A DNA stretch of 64,000 bases, from assembly GCA_947178125.1 (NCBI GenBank), contig CAMWXB010000011.1:24339-88338 (forward strand). Direction: 5' to 3'. Positions 26,536 through 35,359 of the stretch are shown piece by piece. Made by a program: the position numbers and the translations under genes. Below the pieces are notes generated by a model. That model was not told where the DNA came from, did not search any database, and saw only the letters and a list, made by a program, of their open reading frames with translations. Every line of letters starts with the position of its first letter. Within the stretch, counting starts at the first letter, position 1. The DNA comes from an uncultured Lachnospiraceae bacterium. Its GTDB lineage: Bacteria; Bacillota; Clostridia; Lachnospirales; Lachnospiraceae.

Positions 26536-28092
26536 GTGGAATTAGTGAAAAAGAAGATACATATGGACCGTGTTGCCAGCAAAGCCGGAACCCAGATGGT
26601 GTTGGAAGAGGATGTAAATATATCGGATAACAGACCGGATGCCAGTCATCTGATTGCTGTCAAAGGGGATGTCATCATGGACGAAATCCGTGTGGGTGAC
26701 GACCGCGTCAATCTGAAAGGCAGGCTGCAGGTGCAGATGCTGTATCTGACGGAAGAGGAGGGTATGTGTGCCAGTATGCAGGCGGAACTGCCGCTGGAAG
26801 AAAAAATCAACATGGAAGGAGTTCATAATGGTGATACGGTGCTGTCTTCCTGGGTTATTGAAGATTTGACAGTCGGCCTGATCAATTCCCGGAAAATGAG
26901 CGTTCAGGCGATGATTTCCTTTGAACTGGAACTGGAAGAAAAACTGGAGCAGGAGGCAGCGGTGGATATTTATCATGAAGAGCCCGTTGAATATCGCAAA
27001 CAGATTTATCCATTACTACAGATGGCTGTCAACAAAAAAGACATCTTCCGTATCAAGGAAGAGATGGAACTGCCGAGCAATCTGCCGAATGCCTTTCAGA
27101 TCATCTGGCACAGCATTTCGCTGAACAACATAGAATTTCGTGCGCTTGATGAAAAAATTGCATTGCAGGGCGAGATGAAAGCCTTTTTCCTGTATGAAGG
27201 GGAGGGGGATAACGACAAGACCCTCTGGTACGAAAACACGGTACCCTTCAGCGGTATGATAGAATGCCATGGATGCCGGGAAAATATGATGCCGGATATC
27301 CGCTATACCACCTCTCAGTGCAGTGTGGAGATAAAACCGGATTTTGATGGAGAGGAAAGAGTTTTCTGTGTGGAAAATGTGCTCGATCTGGAGATTCGTC
27401 TTTATGAAGAAGAAAATCTGGAAGTATTGTCGGATATTTACGGGGTGTCCAAAGAAATTGAAGCGGTGACGACGGAAGTCTCGTTGAAGGGCCTGTTGCT
27501 GCATAGCAGCGGAAAATGTAAGGTGGCGGACCATGCGAGAATACAGAACACGGAAATGCACATTTACCAGCTGCTGCATAATGAGGGAGAGATTCAGATA
27601 GAAGAACAATCCATTGAGGAGAACGGTATTTCCATAAGCGGCACGCTGCATGTTATGACGGTCTATCTTTGCACTAACGGACAAAATACGCTGTATGCAA
27701 CGAAAAGTTCCCTGCCCTTTAAGCATTTCATCGATGTGCCGGGGATTGAATCATCCTGTGTTTATCATATTCACTGGAATCTGGAGCAGCTTCTCGTTAC
27801 GATGCTGGACAGCGATGAGCTGGACATCAAGGCAGCATTGAATTTTGAAGCCCTTGTCTTTACATCAAAAAAAGCCAGTTTCGTTACGGATATCAAGGTA
27901 GAGGAGCTGGATATGAATAAGATCAGCGAGCTTCCCGGCATCGTTATCTACATTGCGGGAACGGGAGATACGCTCTGGGACATCGGTAAGAAGTATTATG
28001 TATCGATTGCGCAGTTAAAAGAAGTCAATGAACTGGTTTCGGAAGAGATAAAAGCGGGAGATAAAATCCTGGTCGTGAAAGGGGTATCCTGA
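26536..28092 (+). CDS. sipL: SPOCS (DUF3794) and LysM protein, SipL-like spore coat/cortex factor
   Basis: 518 residues from a GTG start with GGAGGG six bases upstream. Repeated SPOCS/DUF3794 domains cover roughly residues 30-440, with recurring DNRPDASHLIAVKGDVIMDEIRV-like segments. A single LysM domain closes the protein (GDTLWDIGKKYYVSIAQLKEVNELV, about 475-510). This architecture and length match Clostridioides SipL, which binds SpoIVA through LysM and anchors the coat around the forespore. The SigE-like promoter supports a mother-cell role. The symbol rests on architecture, not on an alignment. Confidence 0.82.
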   Translation: MELVKKKIHMDRVASKAGTQMVLEEDVNISDNRPDASHLIAVKGDVIMDEIRVGDDRVNLKGRLQVQMLYLTEEEGMCASMQAELPLEEKINMEGVHNGDTVLSSWVIEDLTVGLINSRKMSVQAMISFELELEEKLEQEAAVDIYHEEPVEYRKQIYPLLQMAVNKKDIFRIKEEMELPSNLPNAFQIIWHSISLNNIEFRALDEKIALQGEMKAFFLYEGEGDNDKTLWYENTVPFSGMIECHGCRENMMPDIRYTTSQCSVEIKPDFDGEERVFCVENVLDLEIRLYEEENLEVLSDIYGVSKEIEAVTTEVSLKGLLLHSSGKCKVADHARIQNTEMHIYQLLHNEGEIQIEEQSIEENGISISGTLHVMTVYLCTNGQNTLYATKSSLPFKHFIDVPGIESSCVYHIHWNLEQLLVTMLDSDELDIKAALNFEALVFTSKKASFVTDIKVEELDMNKISELPGIVIYIAGTGDTLWDIGKKYYVSIAQLKEVNELVSEEIKAGDKILVVKGVS

Positions 28093-28131
28093 GAAAAAAC
28101 GTTACCGGAATCCGGTTAAACAGGTTCACAG

Positions 28132-28176
28132 AGTGCAGGCTGACTGGCTTAGAATGGTCGGCTTGCGCTTTTTCCT
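28132..28176 (+). terminator. Terminator after sipL
   Basis: The arm at about 28132-28145 pairs with 28158-28169 (with G-T pairs), followed by CTTTTTCCTTTT. A smaller palindrome, TTACCGGAATCCGGTTAA, lies just upstream at 28101-28118. Confidence 0.65.
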
Positions 28177-28253
28177 TTTACTTTTGTTAAAACATATGAT
28201 ATGATAATACAGGAATCATGCTCAGCTTTTTCGAGCTAATAGGGGGAAAGAAT

Positions 28254-29021
28254 ATGAAACGTAAGGGACACAACCATCGGGAAACCTTTTCCATACTGTT
28301 TATTTCCCATGCGGGGCAAAAGAACAAGCAGATTAATATTTCACAGACTGCGTCCCGCTTTATTCTCTTTTTGCTGATATTCTTATTACTCGTTATCTGC
28401 GGTGGTGCCGGCTGGCTGGGGTGGATGCTTTATCATGGAGCATTGCCGGGAGGCGGACAGGATAATCTGCGCGCGCAGTTAGAATCTCAGACACAATTGG
28501 TTCAGCAGTTAGAGGCGGAAAAGGAAAGCCTGAACAATGAAATGCAGGCGCTCGTACAGGAAAACGAGGCGCTGCGTCAAAGTGCGGAAACAGAAAGTGG
28601 GGAGACGGGAGAAGGGGTTGAAGCAGAGGAAGAGACAGAAACTGCATCGGATGCCGGCATTCCAACACGTTATCCGTCATCGTCCACGAGCAGTCTGTTG
28701 TCGAATTATTCAGAAGAGGAACCGTATCTGTCAATCAGTACACACGAGGAAGGAAACATTGTAGCAACAGGCAGGGGTACGGTGATTGCCGTTTCATCGG
28801 ATGACACTTACCCGGTCATCGTTGAGGTGGAACATGAAAAGGGCTATAAGACACGCTATTTGTGCCATCAGGATGCAGAAGTGAAGGCGAGTGAAGGGGC
28901 GCAGGTCGAGGCCGGAGATACTTTATTTACAATTATTACAGATGAGACACAGCTGGACTATCAGATTCTTTTTGAAGAGGAACCGATCGATCCGCTGACT
29001 GTCATAGAAGCGAAAGGATAA
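28254..29021 (+). CDS. Membrane-anchored degenerate M23/LytM protein, bactofilin partner
   Basis: 255 residues from the ATG at 28254 (AGGGGGAAAG site); an upstream in-frame ATG at 28218 has none. A cytoplasmic basic head, one membrane helix (about 35-57), a coiled coil (about 70-110, rich in Gln/Glu/Leu), an acidic/Ser linker and a LytM-like domain (about 165-255) follow. The zinc positions are missing: VIVEVEHEKGYKTRYLCHQ keeps scattered His but no HxxxD or HxH. It sits 14 nt before a bactofilin gene. M23-bactofilin pairs are widespread and help shape the wall locally. Confidence 0.72.
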   Translation: MKRKGHNHRETFSILFISHAGQKNKQINISQTASRFILFLLIFLLLVICGGAGWLGWMLYHGALPGGGQDNLRAQLESQTQLVQQLEAEKESLNNEMQALVQENEALRQSAETESGETGEGVEAEEETETASDAGIPTRYPSSSTSSLLSNYSEEEPYLSISTHEEGNIVATGRGTVIAVSSDDTYPVIVEVEHEKGYKTRYLCHQDAEVKASEGAQVEAGDTLFTIITDETQLDYQILFEEEPIDPLTVIEAKG

Positions 29022-29035
29022 GAGGAGGAATTAAA

Positions 29036-29506
29036 ATGATGAATCGGAACAAAAACAAAAATAGCGCAATGGAGTTAAAAGCCAAAATCGGTACGGTAAT
29101 TGGCCCGGGTGCCGTTTTTGACGGACATTTCGAGACGCCTGAGTCTGTCAGGGTGGACGGAACGATAAACGGAAACTGTAACTGTAAAGAGTTGCTCATT
29201 GTCGGCGTGGAAGGAAAAATTAATGGAGATATTACTTCTCAGAATGTGATCATTTCTGGTAAGGTGGAGGGAGACATTATTGCAAACGGCAAGCTGGAAC
29301 TGCTTTCGACAGGTAAGCTGGTCGGCAATATTACTGCGCGCTCTCTTGTTGTTGACGAAGATGCGTGCTTCGACGGCAGATGTACGATGACGACCAGTTC
29401 GGAACATAACAATATGGCATCCATGCTCGATAAGGATAAGAGCAAAGACAAGAGCAGTACTTCCGTAGAATTGGATGTGAAGCCGGATGTGAAGAAGAAA
29501 TACTAA
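29036..29506 (+). CDS. Bactofilin (polymer-forming cytoskeletal protein)
   Basis: 156 residues. A short basic tail is followed by a right-handed beta-helix built of short repeats (GTVIGPGAVFDGHF, VRVDGTINGNC, GVEGKINGDI, VIISGKVEGDI, STGKLVGNI) from about 15 to 115. A charged, disordered C-terminus ends the protein. Bactofilins polymerise without nucleotide on the inner membrane face and position wall enzymes. The gene is in an operon with the LytM-like protein upstream and followed by a strong terminator. Confidence 0.92.
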   Translation: MMNRNKNKNSAMELKAKIGTVIGPGAVFDGHFETPESVRVDGTINGNCNCKELLIVGVEGKINGDITSQNVIISGKVEGDIIANGKLELLSTGKLVGNITARSLVVDEDACFDGRCTMTTSSEHNNMASMLDKDKSKDKSSTSVELDVKPDVKKKY

Positions 29507-29550
29507 GAACAGAGAAGCGGAAAGTACATAATAAAAAGAAGCGGAAGATA

Positions 29551-29585
29551 AAACAGAGCCGACATTTTTGCCAGGCTCTGTTTTT
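29551..29585 (+). terminator. Terminator after bactofilin
   Basis: AAACAGAGCC (29551-29560) pairs with GGCTCTGTTT (29574-29583), followed by TT; the loop is 13 nt. The A-rich 5' side also allows termination of the converging GH31 gene. Confidence 0.85.
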
Positions 29586-29613
29586 GTGTTTATATATGCG
29601 GAATGGTTCAGTC

Positions 29614-31953
29614 TTATTCCGGCCGGATTTCTATTCTGTCAGCAGAGGGAATCACGATCGTGTCGTTTCCATTCTTTTTGGTGGATGCGCCCGCTGCCAC
29701 GATGCCGGTCACATTGATGAGACGGATGGTGTAAGGCTTGGAAGCGGCGGCCTGCAGGAGAATAGTCCCGTCCAGTTTTTTGGCAGAAATCTTTAAGTCG
29801 ATTTCACCCTGCATATTGTAGATAATTGTGGAGGCTTCCTGCCCTTCCTGTAAAGCATAGATTCTGATTTCAGCATCATCCGCATAATCGTAGTCGGGTC
29901 TGTCGTCCCGGCCAAGAGCAATGATGCTGTTTTCCTTTACCATGAGCGGAAGGTGCAGATAGTCGTATTCTTTTTCTATCCATGTACCGCCTTCCATCAC
30001 TTCTCCGGTAAAAAAGTCTGTCCAGTTTCCTTTCGGCAGATAGAAAATGCCTTTGCTCTCATCGTTGAAAACAGGAGCGACTAAGAGCGCATCGCCCAGC
30101 ATATACTGTTTATCCAGATAGTGGCAGTTCCGGTCTTCCGTAAATTCCAACACCATGCTGCGCATCGTCGGGACACCGGTGCGGGAAGTATCGATCGCTG
30201 TTCTGTATAAATAAGGCATCAGGGATGCTTTCAGTTTGGTGAAGCTTCTCAAAACGTCTACCGCCTCTTCGTCATACAGCCAGGGAACGCGGTAAGAATG
30301 ACTGCCGTGCAGGCGGCTGTGGGAGGAAAGCAGACCGAAAGCCACCCAGCGTTTGTAGACATCCGCTGTGGAAGTATGTTCAAAACCGCCGATATCATGC
30401 GCCCAGTAACCGAAGCCTGACATTAACAGGGAAAGGCCGCCGCGCAGGCTTTCTTCCATCGATTCATAATCGGACCAGCAGTCGCCGCCCCAGTGTACCG
30501 GGAATTTCTGTCCGCCGACAGTCGCGGAACGCGCGAACAGGACCGCTTCGCCTTTGCCGCGTTTTTTCTCCAATAATTCGTAAACGGTCTGATTGTAAAG
30601 GTAAGTGTAAAAGTTGTGCATCTTTTCCGGGTCGGAACCGTCAAAATAAACGCAGTTGACCGGAATCCTTTCGCCGAAATCCGTTTTGAAACAGTCCACT
30701 CCCATATCCAGAAGAACTTCCAGTTTGTCCTGGAACCACTTACATGCGGCGGGATTGGTGAAGTCCACGAGCGCCATGCCGGGCTGCCACATATCCCATT
30801 GCCATACGTCGCCGTTCGGCCGCTTGAGGAAATAACCTTTTTCCATGCCTTCCGCGAACAGTATGGATTCCTGGCCGATATAGGGATTGATCCAGACGCA
30901 GATATTCAGGCCCTTGGCTTTGATTCTTTGCAGCATTCCCGCCGGGTCGGGGAATACATCGTCATCCCATACGAAGTTGCTCCAGTGAAAGCCTTTCATC
31001 CAGAAGCAGTCGAAGTGGAAGGTGCGGAGCGGGATATCGCGCTCCAGCATACCGTCGATAAAGCTCATGACAGTCTCTTCGTCGTAGTTTGTCGTAAAAG
31101 AAGTGGAGAGCCACAGACCGAAAGTCCAGGGAGCCGGCAGGGATGGCTTTCCGGTCAGGTCGGTATATCTCATTAAGACTTCTTTCATAGTCGGTCCGTT
31201 GAAGAAGAAATAATCGAGGCTGCCGCCTTTGACGCTGAAAGCGGCTTTGGTCACATTTTCCGTAGCGAACTCGAAGGAAACTTTTTCCGGATGGTTCACG
31301 AGAACGCCGTAACCTTTGTTGGAAAGGTAAAAAGGAATGTTCTTGTAAGACTGCTCGGTACTCGTGCCGCCGTCTTCGTTATAGATTTCCACGGTCTGTC
31401 CGTTCTTGACAAACGGCGTGAAGCGTTCGCCCGTGCCGTATAACAGTTCGCCGACACCGATGCTCAACTGCTGGCGCATCCAGGTATCCTGAAGGTCGCC
31501 TTCCAGGTCAAAACAGTCTCCCGTCCAGTTCGCTTTCATCATGGCGAGGTCTCTTGGAGCGCTCTGAGTAATGACTTTACCATTCCTGATATAGCGCATA
31601 TACCATCTTTTTTTGCCGATTTCAAGGGAAAGAGAGCCGCTCGTAACGGTCAGCGTATCTTCGTTATCTTCTACCTGCAGGGTCTGCGGATTTCCGAGAT
31701 TTAAATCAAAAACCGGGCTCTTTTGGCATGTTCCCATATAATGGTCGGTCTGTACACGGATAACGTCCGGCATCGGGGAGGTGATGCGTATTGTCAGATT
31801 CGCTCCGCCCAGCGTAGCGCCCCTGTCGTTGACCGGATGAGTCGGCGTGCACAGCGTGACTTCTTTTTCCTTGATGGTGGCATAATAGACCTGTGCAGGA
31901 GAAAAACAGCCCATTCCCTCCTTTAACAGCCAGTAGCCGTGATTAAATTTCAT
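29614..31953 (-). CDS. yicI: Glycoside hydrolase family 31, alpha-xylosidase (YicI/XylS-like)
   Basis: 779 residues from the Met at 31953, which has GGAGG upstream on the minus strand; the longer frame to 32007 has no site. GH31 order is clear: N-terminal sandwich, barrel with the nucleophile in CFKTDFGERIP (about residue 415), and acid/base Asp in HWGGDCWSDYESM (about 482). KTDFGE rather than WxDMNE is typical of YicI-type alpha-xylosidases, which free xylose from xyloglucan oligosaccharides. No signal peptide, so it acts in the cytoplasm on imported sugars. The AraC gene lies directly upstream on the same strand. Confidence 0.88.
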   Translation of the reverse strand: MKFNHGYWLLKEGMGCFSPAQVYYATIKEKEVTLCTPTHPVNDRGATLGGANLTIRITSPMPDVIRVQTDHYMGTCQKSPVFDLNLGNPQTLQVEDNEDTLTVTSGSLSLEIGKKRWYMRYIRNGKVITQSAPRDLAMMKANWTGDCFDLEGDLQDTWMRQQLSIGVGELLYGTGERFTPFVKNGQTVEIYNEDGGTSTEQSYKNIPFYLSNKGYGVLVNHPEKVSFEFATENVTKAAFSVKGGSLDYFFFNGPTMKEVLMRYTDLTGKPSLPAPWTFGLWLSTSFTTNYDEETVMSFIDGMLERDIPLRTFHFDCFWMKGFHWSNFVWDDDVFPDPAGMLQRIKAKGLNICVWINPYIGQESILFAEGMEKGYFLKRPNGDVWQWDMWQPGMALVDFTNPAACKWFQDKLEVLLDMGVDCFKTDFGERIPVNCVYFDGSDPEKMHNFYTYLYNQTVYELLEKKRGKGEAVLFARSATVGGQKFPVHWGGDCWSDYESMEESLRGGLSLLMSGFGYWAHDIGGFEHTSTADVYKRWVAFGLLSSHSRLHGSHSYRVPWLYDEEAVDVLRSFTKLKASLMPYLYRTAIDTSRTGVPTMRSMVLEFTEDRNCHYLDKQYMLGDALLVAPVFNDESKGIFYLPKGNWTDFFTGEVMEGGTWIEKEYDYLHLPLMVKENSIIALGRDDRPDYDYADDAEIRIYALQEGQEASTIIYNMQGEIDLKISAKKLDGTILLQAAASKPYTIRLINVTGIVAAGASTKKNGNDTIVIPSADRIEIRPE

Positions 31954-32093
31954 TGTAACCTCCGTTCTGAAAAAAGCGGCTCGTTCACTGATTATGAAGG
32001 GCAGCATTTTTCTTAAAAAATAAGTTGAATGATATTATTATTTGATTATAAATGGAAAATATTGAAAAAGATAGACTATTTTTGAAAAAGAAA

Positions 32094-32127
32094 AAACCCC
32101 CCTCAAATTTCAACCGGGGGGGGGTAA
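32094..32127 (-). terminator. Terminator of the AraC gene, overlapping its last codons
   Basis: On the minus strand a run of C that encodes the final prolines pairs with a run of G beyond the stop, followed by six T (32094-32099). Loop about 13 nt. Confidence 0.75.
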
Positions 32128-33081
32128 TTCTGCGCACGGCGATAATTGTGTTATCCGGTATTGCGATGGCGTCATGCAATATCGGTGTTTAAATGCACGC
32201 GTGAAATTTTCCGGATTCTCATAGCCCAGGGCCTGGCTGATCTGTGAGACAGTCATGTCTGAGTTTGTCAGAAAACTTTCCGCCTTTTGAAAACGGATTC
32301 TGCCGAGTAATTCGGAAAAATTGCAGCCGAGATGATTTTTCAGATATTTGGAGCAGTAAGGTACGGTATAGTGAAGTCTTTCGGCTAATGCCGTAAGGGT
32401 GATCGTGTCATATTGCTCATAGATCAGAGAAAGAATCTCGTTATTGCGGTCGTTTCCGGGCGCGGTTCTGAGAGCATCCTGATGGGTGCGGCTCAAAGAG
32501 GTGAATAAAAGAACCAGCATACCGGTGAGGACTCTGTCCGTATAGTCATCGGCATTTGCCATCAGATCGAGCATCTGCATCATAATGCTCCGCAGCTCGT
32601 CATTCTGTCCGGTATGGAATAAGAGATATGTTTCGGAATCGTTCCGGTAAATGCTGTTTTTCAGAAATTCTCCAAGACAGTCCTGTCCATTCAGGATACC
32701 CGAGAAGATATTTTCAAAGGCATCCGGGTGGATCAGAATCGCGATGCAGTTGCCGGTGTTCTCCGGCAGGGCATGATGAGCCGGCGGCGGCAGAATATAA
32801 AGGTCGCCTGTATAGAAACGTTTCGGGTGCTGATTGATCAGATGAGTTTCGTTTCCTGACAATACATAGACCATTTCAAAAAAACTATGTGTATGCTCTG
32901 ACTGGGAAATTGTCGGGTTTTCCAGAACGATGATATTATGTTTGAAGTCCTCGGTGTAATGATGGATAGTCTGTATATATTGTAATACAGATTCCCATGT
33001 AATCACAGGCACGAAACGCTTTGTGCTTTCCGTGTCAAATAATTCATTTAACAGTATTTGATTGTTTTTTCCATTCGTCAT
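32110..33081 (-). CDS. AraC-family transcriptional regulator
   Basis: 323 residues. The N-terminal half is a cupin-type ligand domain (SEHTHSFFEMVYVLSGNETHL at about 57-77). The last ~100 residues hold two helix-turn-helix motifs: TALAERLHYTVPYCSKYLK and DMTVSQISQALGYENPENFTRAFKHRY. It lies between the GH31 gene (same strand) and the divergent ABC permeases, so it probably activates both in response to an imported glycan. The two operons share a 215-nt divergent region. Confidence 0.9.
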   Translation of the reverse strand: MTNGKNNQILLNELFDTESTKRFVPVITWESVLQYIQTIHHYTEDFKHNIIVLENPTISQSEHTHSFFEMVYVLSGNETHLINQHPKRFYTGDLYILPPPAHHALPENTGNCIAILIHPDAFENIFSGILNGQDCLGEFLKNSIYRNDSETYLLFHTGQNDELRSIMMQMLDLMANADDYTDRVLTGMLVLLFTSLSRTHQDALRTAPGNDRNNEILSLIYEQYDTITLTALAERLHYTVPYCSKYLKNHLGCNFSELLGRIRFQKAESFLTNSDMTVSQISQALGYENPENFTRAFKHRYCMTPSQYRITQLSPCAELPPPG

Positions 33082-33215
33082 TTTTTTACCGCTTTCAGAA
33101 AGAATCCCCTTAATTTATATTAATATAACATAAAACTGCATAAAAAACAACCGACGATGTTAAAAAATGATAGTATATTTGATTAAGTTTTGCCATGCTC
33201 AATAGAGTTTTATTC

Positions 33216-33224
33216 TGTTATAAT
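33216..33224 (+). promoter_or_regulatory. Extended -10 promoter of the second sugar ABC operon
   Basis: TG-T-TATAAT at 33216-33224 with a poor -35, as expected for a promoter needing an activator such as the divergent AraC protein. The region upstream (33105-33190) is AT-rich; no clear operator pair was resolved. Confidence 0.5.
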
Positions 33225-33296
33225 TAAGCAAGGTGCCAATAAAAAATGAAAAAAAGATGGAAAAATTAGACATCTTGACAGAAAGGGTGGGGGTAT

Positions 33297-34235
33297 ATGG
33301 CAAAAAAGAACGCAAATACTGGAAAGGGAAAGCAGAAGCTGAGCCTGCAGCTTTTGTGGAAGCAGCGATATCTGTTAATGATGTCACTACCGTTCGTTAT
33401 CTGGCTCATTATTTTTAAGTACATACCGTTATGGGGCTGGACGATGGCCTTTCAGGAGGTGAAACCCGCAACATTTGCAATCCCGATCTGGGAAAGAGCT
33501 TTTACGGGGTTCGGGAACTTTGCGAAGGCTTTCGGCGACCGGCTTTTCAAACAGACAATGATCAATACGATCGGTATCAGTATTATTGATATCGGTATCG
33601 GTACGATTGTTGCGATTGCGTTTGCCGTACTTTTGAATGAAATGCAGTTCATTAAATTCAAGAAGCTGACACAGACAATTTCTTACCTGCCTCACTTCGT
33701 ATCATGGGTCATCATCGCAAGTATCGCCAAGAATATCTTCAATGACGGTGGAGTCATTGATACCCTGACGAATTCTAATCTGCATTTGATGAGTACCAAT
33801 TCTATCTTAATATGGTTTGTTATCGTTATCATCAACTGCTGGAAGGAAATGGGATGGAATGCCATTATTTATCTATCTTCCATGGCAGGTATCGATCCGG
33901 GCCTGTATGAGGCGGCGAAGATGGACGGTGCGAACAGATGGCAGAGAATATGGCACATTACGCTTCCGGGCATCCGCTCGACAATCATTGTATTGCTGAT
34001 CATGAATATCGGCGGTGCGCTGAATGTCGGAATGGAACGTCAGATGCTGCTCAGCAATGCGCTCGTGCAGGATCATACGATGGTTCTGTCCTGGTTCTCT
34101 TATGAAAGAGGTATTGGAACGGGTGATTACGGTCTTGGTACTGCTATCGGTGTATTCCAGTCCGTTGTCGGCCTGGCCCTGCTGCTGATCGCCAATAAGA
34201 TTGCCGGTATGGTCGGCGAAGATAAGCTGATTTAG
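33297..34235 (+). CDS. Sugar ABC transporter permease, LplB family
   Basis: 312 residues. Basic head, about six membrane segments, and the EAA loop EAAKMDGANRWQRIWHITLPG at about 203-223. The start follows AGGGTGGGGG. Paralogous to the permease at 201. First gene of permease-permease-binding protein, under the AraC-linked promoter. Likely imports xyloglucan-type oligosaccharides, given the neighbouring GH31, GH3, GH29 and GH42 enzymes. Confidence 0.9.
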   Translation: MAKKNANTGKGKQKLSLQLLWKQRYLLMMSLPFVIWLIIFKYIPLWGWTMAFQEVKPATFAIPIWERAFTGFGNFAKAFGDRLFKQTMINTIGISIIDIGIGTIVAIAFAVLLNEMQFIKFKKLTQTISYLPHFVSWVIIASIAKNIFNDGGVIDTLTNSNLHLMSTNSILIWFVIVIINCWKEMGWNAIIYLSSMAGIDPGLYEAAKMDGANRWQRIWHITLPGIRSTIIVLLIMNIGGALNVGMERQMLLSNALVQDHTMVLSWFSYERGIGTGDYGLGTAIGVFQSVVGLALLLIANKIAGMVGEDKLI

Positions 34236-34246
34236 GGGGTGTGGAT

Positions 34247-35113
34247 ATGATAGCAAAGAAAAAGACGTGGTTTGATGTAGTTCTTGTATTATTTTTTATC
34301 GTGATCGTTATCATTACATTGTATCCATTCCTGAACGTGCTCGCGATTTCTTTAAACGATGCCACGGATACGCTGCGTAATATTAACTTTGTTATTCCGC
34401 GTAAGTTCACATTGAGCAACTACAAATATGTATTTCAGGATGCGGATATCATAAAGCCCTTCTTTCTGTCCGTTGTGAAAACGGTCGTAGGAACGCTGGC
34501 TGGCGTTGTCTGTACTGCGATGCTGGCGTATACGCTGAGCCGCCGGGATTTTATTTTCCATAAACCGTTTACGATTCTGTTCGTTGTTACGATGTATGTG
34601 AGCGGCGGTCTGATTCCGGAATATCTGCTGATCATGCGTACGCTGCGTCTTGGCAATAACTTTATGGTCTATATCCTGCCCGGTCTGATCTGGGTCTACA
34701 ATATGATTCTGGTACGTTCCTTCATCGATGGACTGCCGACGGCATTGCAGGAAGCAGCAAAGCTTGACGGAGCAAATGATTTTCAGATATGGTACAAGGT
34801 CGTTATGCCTCTGTGTACGCCGGTTATCGCTACGATTGCTCTGTACTATGCGGTAGGTCAGTGGAACTCTTTCATGGATACCTATCTGTATGCGAAGAAG
34901 CTTCCGACGCTGCAGTACAAACTGTATGAGATCATGTCACAGGCGCAGATGCAGCTGGATACTCATTCGACGAGTAACGTGACACAGGCCGTTACGCCGA
35001 TGGCAATCCGTATGGCCGTTACGGTTGTGGCTACCGTTCCGATCATTGTCGTATATCCGTTCTTACAGAAGTATTTTGTAGGAGGTATGACGGTTGGTTC
35101 TGTAAAAGACTAG
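34247..35113 (+). CDS. Sugar ABC transporter permease, YtcP/LplC family
   Basis: 288 residues from the ATG at 34247, six bases after AGGGGGT; a GTG at 34241 overlaps the spacing and is less likely. Six membrane helices, EAA loop EAAKLDGANDFQIWYKVVMPL at about 170-190, and the family ending YPFLQKYFVGGMTVGSVKD. It pairs with the upstream permease. Its stop is followed within a base by the first copy of the structured repeat, which separates it from the binding-protein gene. Confidence 0.9.
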   Translation: MIAKKKTWFDVVLVLFFIVIVIITLYPFLNVLAISLNDATDTLRNINFVIPRKFTLSNYKYVFQDADIIKPFFLSVVKTVVGTLAGVVCTAMLAYTLSRRDFIFHKPFTILFVVTMYVSGGLIPEYLLIMRTLRLGNNFMVYILPGLIWVYNMILVRSFIDGLPTALQEAAKLDGANDFQIWYKVVMPLCTPVIATIALYYAVGQWNSFMDTYLYAKKLPTLQYKLYEIMSQAQMQLDTHSTSNVTQAVTPMAIRMAVTVVATVPIIVVYPFLQKYFVGGMTVGSVKD

Positions 35114-35226
35114 CGTGAGAAGAAGTTCTAAAGACGTTTCGCCAGTGGGCGAAACGCCAAGAACTTCTACGGTTCGCGTTGCGAACCTTTCTCACGCAGG
35201 AGAATGCCTAAAAAGCGGCATTCTCC
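35113..35226 (+). repeat. Structured repeat family, copy A
   Basis: An outer stem, GCGTGAGAA (35113-35121) with TTCTCACGC (35189-35197), encloses two arms. Arm 1 is GAAGTTC (35122-35128) with GAACTTC (35161-35167), capped by CGTTTCGCC/GGCGAAACG. Arm 2 is GGTTCGC (35171-35177) with GCGAACC (35181-35187). A following hairpin pairs GGAGAATGCC (35199-35208) with GGCATTCTCC (35217-35226). Two weaker look-alike hairpins continue to about 35290. It lies between permease and binding-protein genes. Confidence 0.85.
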
Positions 35227-35359
35227 ATCTGGGGAGTGCCTGCAATATGGGCATTCTTCATCCGGGGGATGCTTTTAAAGCGGCATTCGCCTCATTGGTG
35301 ATATGTAACCTGAATACGCTCAGGATATATATAGAGAGAAAAATAAGGAGGATTTATTT

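Noticed and set aside
35113..35290. Insertion-sequence or MITE ends
   Set aside because: No transposase, no consistent target-site duplication was seen, and the fold with compensatory changes points to a structured RNA; a mobile origin remains possible but is not shown.
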